NCBI GenBank assembly: GCA_025451115.1
Contig: JANWKZ010000229.1
Coordinates: forward strand, 1-51,056
Direction: 5' to 3'
Origin: Bacteroidia bacterium
GTDB lineage: Bacteria > Bacteroidota > Bacteroidia > B-17B0 > Aurantibacillaceae
Length of the DNA: 51,056 bases
Below, piece by piece: positions 47,640-51,056 of this stretch. How positions within the stretch are numbered: the first letter of the stretch is position 1; each line of letters starts with the position of its first letter. The notes under the pieces were generated by a model. The model did not search any database, was not told the DNA's origin, and saw only the letters and a list, made by a program, of their open reading frames with translations. The translations under genes and the position numbers were made by a program.

Positions 47640-50429
47640 CTAATTTTTAATGATTTTAGTGGTTGTGCAAGATTCATTATCGCCTATTACGATCCGGAGT
47701 GTATACACCCCTTTTGAGATGTCCGCCAGGTTGATCCCCATCATTTGTTCTCCGGTTTGTATTTTTTTCTCTTCGAGCACACAGCGTCCCAAAGCATCAT
47801 ACAAGGTTACGGTCACTCCTGTTCCTTCTTCACAAACCACTTCAAAGTTCAGGTTTCCACTCGTAGGGTTCGGGTAAACATTGTATACGCCTGTTTTTTT
47901 ATCTCCCTCCTTACAAATAGCTTCCACAATATTGTAATATTTGAAATCTCCGTTAAGATCGGTTTGCTTAAGTCTGTAGTAATTTACATTCAGCGGCTCC
48001 TGATCAATATAACTGTATTGATGCGCCATAAGACTTGTCCCCGATCCGTTTATAACAGCCAGCGATGTCATATCCGATGGATTGCTTCCTCTCTCAACCG
48101 TAAAATTCTTATTGTTTGTTTCGGTAGCTGTACTCCAGCTCACAGTTACTTTTTTATTCAGGCATTTTGCTTCAAAGTTGGTAAGCTCAACCGGAAGGTT
48201 AGCCGTCATGGCGTTTACCGAGGCCAGCGTGTAATAGCCAGTGCCGGATTGAATGTCGGAATAAGGCACGGTGAAATAAATGGTGCCACCCGTAGCAGTG
48301 TATCCTGAGGTGGGAGAATACGTGTGCTCTCCTCCCGAACCGTTAGTGAAGTTTGCATCATCATCCACCAACAAACGGATGTCTGCATTTGCGTTGGTTC
48401 CGTATCCTGTAGGGCCATTTACCAGGTTCATGTCAAATCCCATGATGAGATTCCCGGAAGGAGTTCCGGTTTTTTGTGTCCTCCACACTCTTGATAATTG
48501 TTCTTCCAGCACAGTGGCAGGACCATTGTGTGTGAACGTAAGCATAACGGGCACGGCCAGTGATCCGTTGTTGTGGCCGCTGATAAGATAATCTCCATTA
48601 TTTGTCAGGGAGGTAGGTGAGGAAAAATTGCTATTCGCAAAAGTAACGAGGTCGAGCGGGCTATTTATAGAGCGCGATTTAGGCTGGTCAAGTGCCTCTG
48701 TCAGAAGGTCCTTACCAATGCCCATTACATCGTAATGATAGCCGGTATTTGAGTTCCAGATCGTGGTGCCGGTAGGCGAAGTATAGGCTAAGGTAGTGGC
48801 GCCATTTCCACCCAGCGTGATCCCGTATTTTACGGCCAGGTATGATTCGATCTTATTTGCCTGCGCTGTTGAAAGAGCACCCGAATACGCTATGATCTCT
48901 CCTACGGGACCGATCCAATCGCGTGTACGGCCATCAAAAGAGATACTCACCAGGTCTACCTGTCCTCCCATCAACACGTTTGTAGGAACAGCGCTTCCCC
49001 CTAGGGCTGTTACAATATCATAATTTCCGCTATGCGCGGTGTTATAAGTTGCCGCAGCCCCATTCTTACGCCATACTCCTGCCGACTGAAAATTACCACT
49101 TCCATAAGTAGCTTCATTGTATTGCGCAACCGCGCCACCGTTCTCTCCACCATGTATGGGACAAAGCGCACAGGGTTGCGATGTAGTAACATTATCATAC
49201 GTTGCCAGGTGCGTTGATTTTCGCGAAAGATTGTTAAGCTTTGCCACCCAAAAGAAAGATTGGAGGTAAGTTGTAGTAGGGATGCGCAGGTAATCGCCGC
49301 CATTACCCGAGCTTTGCGTGAAGTTAATGTAAGGATTAAAGTTGTACCCGGGATTGGTATAATCAGGGCTACCTGTAACAGTTACCGAAGTTACCGCAGT
49401 GCTTTGATCCGTCCAGCCTGTAACATTTACCCCTGATGTGCTAACCCCGGCATTAGGTTTAAGCCAAAGGGTGAGTCCGCTGGAAACTGAGCCCGGCGTT
49501 ACCGGACAGGCCGCTATTGTTCTTGATCCGGCGGGATTGTTTGCGGTTACTGTACGGGCCACACCTCCCACTGTTAATGCCGTAGCAGCTGAAGCGGGGA
49601 CCAACGCATCTACTGTATTACCGGTAGTGGCCGATGTATTCATATCATAAGCCACCCAAAAGTAATTTGTTCCCTGGCTTAAGGTTTGAGATCCGTTTAT
49701 AGTGATAGTTCCGGTAGCGGGTGTGGTTCCTGTGCCATCAAAAGCATTAGTTGCCGCAAACGTACTGGAGGTGCCCGTATAATAAATATGGATCTTGGAA
49801 ACATCAACCGTGGGATTTGTTCCTGCCATCACAAGTTTCAGCTGGGTAAACGACAAAGCATTGCATGAACCGGTTGCAGTAACTACCTGGATCTGTAAAA
49901 TGGCCTGGTCAACATCACATTTGTAAACAGTAGCTGTTGAAGCCTGCGCGGTAGTAGCCGAAGAATAGGTCATGTTAGCCGCGGCTGTATACTTATAGGC
50001 CAGGGTTGACGAAGTAGATGTAGCGCCGCAATAGTAGTTATTTATCAATACACGGTAGGTTCCGCCCGAAGTTGGTGTCCACGTAACATGAGATTGAGTA
50101 CCACAAAAGTCATCGTTGTAACCGCCACTAACTGCAACTCCCGAATTATCCAAAATAGTGATCTGCGTATCGTAACCGGCAGAGCCTCCATCCGCTGAGC
50201 AGAACGAAAAATCGTAGGTAGGCATGCAAGTACCCGGCACCACAAAAGTGTAATACCAGGTACCGGCAGGTACCGATTGCGTTTGATAGGAAGTGGTAGG
50301 CGTTATTGAACCGGCAACCGATCCTCCCGTACATTGCGCAAAAGAATCCTGGCCAATGAATAAATGCAGAAAAAAAATAAAAAGGCCCGTGGAGAGTTTA
50401 AGCGAAGAATAAAAATGATTCATATTCAT
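47640..50429 (-). CDS. Large T9SS type A surface protein
   Basis: 929 residues. Signal peptide about 1-32 ('GLFIFFLHLFIGQDSFAQ'). A PPC-like beta domain (about 33-150), a domain resembling the BNR-repeat neuraminidase N-terminal domain (about 160-305, 'YKCDVDQAILQIQVVTATGS'), a concanavalin/LamG-like domain with a following DUF8202-like region (about 315-765), an Ig-like 'VTVSWSTATETNNKNFTVER' domain (about 770-845) and the type A sorting domain (about 850-929, 'YNVYPNPTSGNLNFEVVCEE', ending 'TTTKIIKN'). Probably a secreted glycan-binding or adhesive protein anchored by the T9SS. Boxes CCACTTA lie 95-121 bases upstream. Confidence 0.88.
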   Translation of the reverse strand: MNMNHFYSSLKLSTGLFIFFLHLFIGQDSFAQCTGGSVAGSITPTTSYQTQSVPAGTWYYTFVVPGTCMPTYDFSFCSADGGSAGYDTQITILDNSGVAVSGGYNDDFCGTQSHVTWTPTSGGTYRVLINNYYCGATSTSSTLAYKYTAAANMTYSSATTAQASTATVYKCDVDQAILQIQVVTATGSCNALSFTQLKLVMAGTNPTVDVSKIHIYYTGTSSTFAATNAFDGTGTTPATGTITINGSQTLSQGTNYFWVAYDMNTSATTGNTVDALVPASAATALTVGGVARTVTANNPAGSRTIAACPVTPGSVSSGLTLWLKPNAGVSTSGVNVTGWTDQSTAVTSVTVTGSPDYTNPGYNFNPYINFTQSSGNGGDYLRIPTTTYLQSFFWVAKLNNLSRKSTHLATYDNVTTSQPCALCPIHGGENGGAVAQYNEATYGSGNFQSAGVWRKNGAAATYNTAHSGNYDIVTALGGSAVPTNVLMGGQVDLVSISFDGRTRDWIGPVGEIIAYSGALSTAQANKIESYLAVKYGITLGGNGATTLAYTSPTGTTIWNSNTGYHYDVMGIGKDLLTEALDQPKSRSINSPLDLVTFANSNFSSPTSLTNNGDYLISGHNNGSLAVPVMLTFTHNGPATVLEEQLSRVWRTQKTGTPSGNLIMGFDMNLVNGPTGYGTNANADIRLLVDDDANFTNGSGGEHTYSPTSGYTATGGTIYFTVPYSDIQSGTGYYTLASVNAMTANLPVELTNFEAKCLNKKVTVSWSTATETNNKNFTVERGSNPSDMTSLAVINGSGTSLMAHQYSYIDQEPLNVNYYRLKQTDLNGDFKYYNIVEAICKEGDKKTGVYNVYPNPTSGNLNFEVVCEEGTGVTVTLYDALGRCVLEEKKIQTGEQMMGINLADISKGVYTLRIVIGDNESCTTTKIIKN

Positions 50430-50515
50430 TCCAAATTAAGCGAAGCCCCGCTGTTGGCGTGGTTATCATGTGTTTGTAAATCAAAAATACCCACCCAAGG
50501 GCGGGTCTATACCTT

Positions 50516-50550
50516 CCACTTAATAAGTGGGAGCTATAAGGAATAAGTGG
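50516..50550. promoter_or_regulatory. CCACTTA/TAAGTGG boxes between the T9SS gene and the propeller gene
   Basis: CCACTTA (50516-50522) forms an almost-perfect inverted pair with TAAGTGG (50524-50530), and a second TAAGTGG lies at 50544-50550, 20 bases on. On the minus strand the last two read CCACTTAT at a 20-bp period in the direction of the T9SS gene, as in the 21-bp array at 15443. Candidate shared regulator site. Confidence 0.5.
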
Positions 50551-50637
50551 GCAATTAGGGTGCTTTCGAGGGAAAAACGGAAAGATTTATATATAGTTTG
50601 GCCGAAGTGGCTTACTTTAGCTTGTTTCCTCCAAAGT

Positions 50638-51056
50638 ATGCGTTTTGGCCCATTATTGATCCTTTTTATTTTAGTGGCCGCCCGGCCTGCCCGGGCTCAG
50701 ACTCTTTCTTTTATTTCAGAAAAAAGTCTGTCGCCAAAAAAGAAATATTCGATCCAATATTGGACAACCGAGAACGGCCTGCCTCAAAATTCAGTGAATG
50801 CCATAGAGCAAACCGCAGACGGTTATTTATGGCTGGCTACCTATGATGGACTTGTGCAGTTTGACGGCGTGAAATTCAGGGTTTTCAATTCTTCCAACAC
50901 GCCCCAATTAAAAACAAGCGGTATTCGGAGATTATTTGTAGATCCCAACGACCGGCTTTGGCTCATTACCAGCGAAGGGGCTTTGCTTTCCTATAAAAAG
51001 AATGTTTTTACAAATTATGTCCTCCCTCAAAAAATGGATTACATAAAAAATACCAT
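50638..51056 (+). CDS. Two-component-regulator propeller protein (N-terminus only, cut by window edge)
   Basis: The first 139 residues from the ATG at 50638 are seen. A signal peptide (about 1-21, 'LLILFILVAARPARAQ') is followed by 'YWTTENGLPQNSVNAIEQTA', 'GYLWLATYDGLVQFDGVKF' and 'DRLWLITSEGALLSYKKNVF', which is the first part of a two-component-regulator propeller. The missing C-terminus could be a histidine kinase, LuxR, LytTR, GGDEF or SpoIIE output. It is divergent from the large T9SS gene. Confidence 0.88.
   Translation, partial: MRFGPLLILFILVAARPARAQTLSFISEKSLSPKKKYSIQYWTTENGLPQNSVNAIEQTADGYLWLATYDGLVQFDGVKFRVFNSSNTPQLKTSGIRRLFVDPNDRLWLITSEGALLSYKKNVFTNYVLPQKMDYIKNT

Noticed and set aside
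47745-48308. A 187-codon plus-strand open frame opposite the large T9SS gene.
   Set aside because: Antisense to the sorting domain and Ig-like domain of a clear T9SS protein; no start signals.
1-51056. CRISPR arrays, tRNA or rRNA genes, insertion sequences, riboswitches.
   Set aside because: No regularly spaced repeats with spacers outside coding sequence, no cloverleaf or rRNA sequence, no transposase or terminal repeats, and no known riboswitch motif was recognised by eye.

Overview
The window is chromosomal DNA of a Bacteroidota bacterium (Flavobacteriia/Sphingobacteriia-like; I cannot place it lower). The evidence is: an exbB-exbD-exbD-tonB cluster with the long ExbD forms of this phylum; three type IX secretion (T9SS) cargo proteins with type A or type B sorting domains; a DUF4175-type giant coiled-coil protein; propeller/SpoIIE and TPR signalling proteins joined by a DSxxYAxRIQ linker; ribosomal protein THX; and repeated use of the phylum's TAnnTTTG promoter element. 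No tRNA, rRNA, CRISPR array, insertion sequence or prophage gene was seen.

Layout. 1-3.5 kb: TonB energy-transduction operon (minus strand) running into a PstS-like lipoprotein cut by the window edge. 3.7-11 kb: minus-strand housekeeping and envelope genes (cca, a lipoprotein, a PIG-V-like mannosyltransferase, nadK, a POTRA/BamA-like outer-membrane protein, a CBS protein, a JmjC-like cupin). 11.2-19.4 kb: holB, ribosomal protein THX, a T9SS type B surface protein, dnaG, a T9SS-exported serine hydrolase, pth and pdhB. 19.5-32 kb: a signalling island with a 14-repeat propeller/SpoIIE phosphatase, a four-PAS histidine kinase, an orphan PhnD-like binding lipoprotein, two small outer-membrane barrel candidates, a CheY-like and a NarL/LuxR-type response regulator, and a membrane SpoIIE phosphatase. 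32-38 kb: a decayed gene, the DUF4175 protein, an RsbW-like ATPase, a repeat-rich gene-free stretch, ybeY. 37.7-40 kb: an OmpR-type response regulator and its kinase. 40-42.6 kb: etfBA and a bifunctional nuclease. 42.6-45.5 kb: two tandem TPR membrane proteins. 45.6-47.4 kb: a Tat-signal DODA-type dioxygenase, a VOC protein and a DinB-like protein. 47.4-51 kb: a large T9SS type A surface protein and the start of another propeller regulator.

How the genes may work together. The most interesting part is the 23-32 kb island. The operon CheY-like regulator / barrel / PhnD-like lipoprotein / kinase (28.4 to 23.2 kb) lies opposite a LuxR-type regulator. Their shared intergenic region holds a perfect 10-bp inverted repeat, TTTTGTAGGG-N5-CCCTACAAAA. 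The same TTTTGTAGGG half-site and a related TTGTAGT-N7-ACTACAA repeat lie upstream of the barrel / periplasmic protein / SpoIIE operon at 32.0-29.4 kb. I infer one regulon: the PhnD-like protein senses a ligand without any ABC permease, the kinase signals to the LuxR-type regulator, and that regulator controls its own sensor operon and a SpoIIE phosphatase operon.

Two other patterns stand out. First, two tandem TPR/membrane/coiled-coil proteins keep the exact DSIYYARRIQ linker that precedes SpoIIE phosphatase domains elsewhere in this window, yet end right after it, with no phosphatase and no remnant of one. Second, at least six genes have the -7 promoter element only 4-7 bases before their start codon (including GTG and TTG starts), which predicts leaderless transcripts. 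Upstream of the T9SS serine hydrolase there are three CCACTTA boxes at an exact 21-bp period, and related boxes lie upstream of the large T9SS protein at 50.5 kb.
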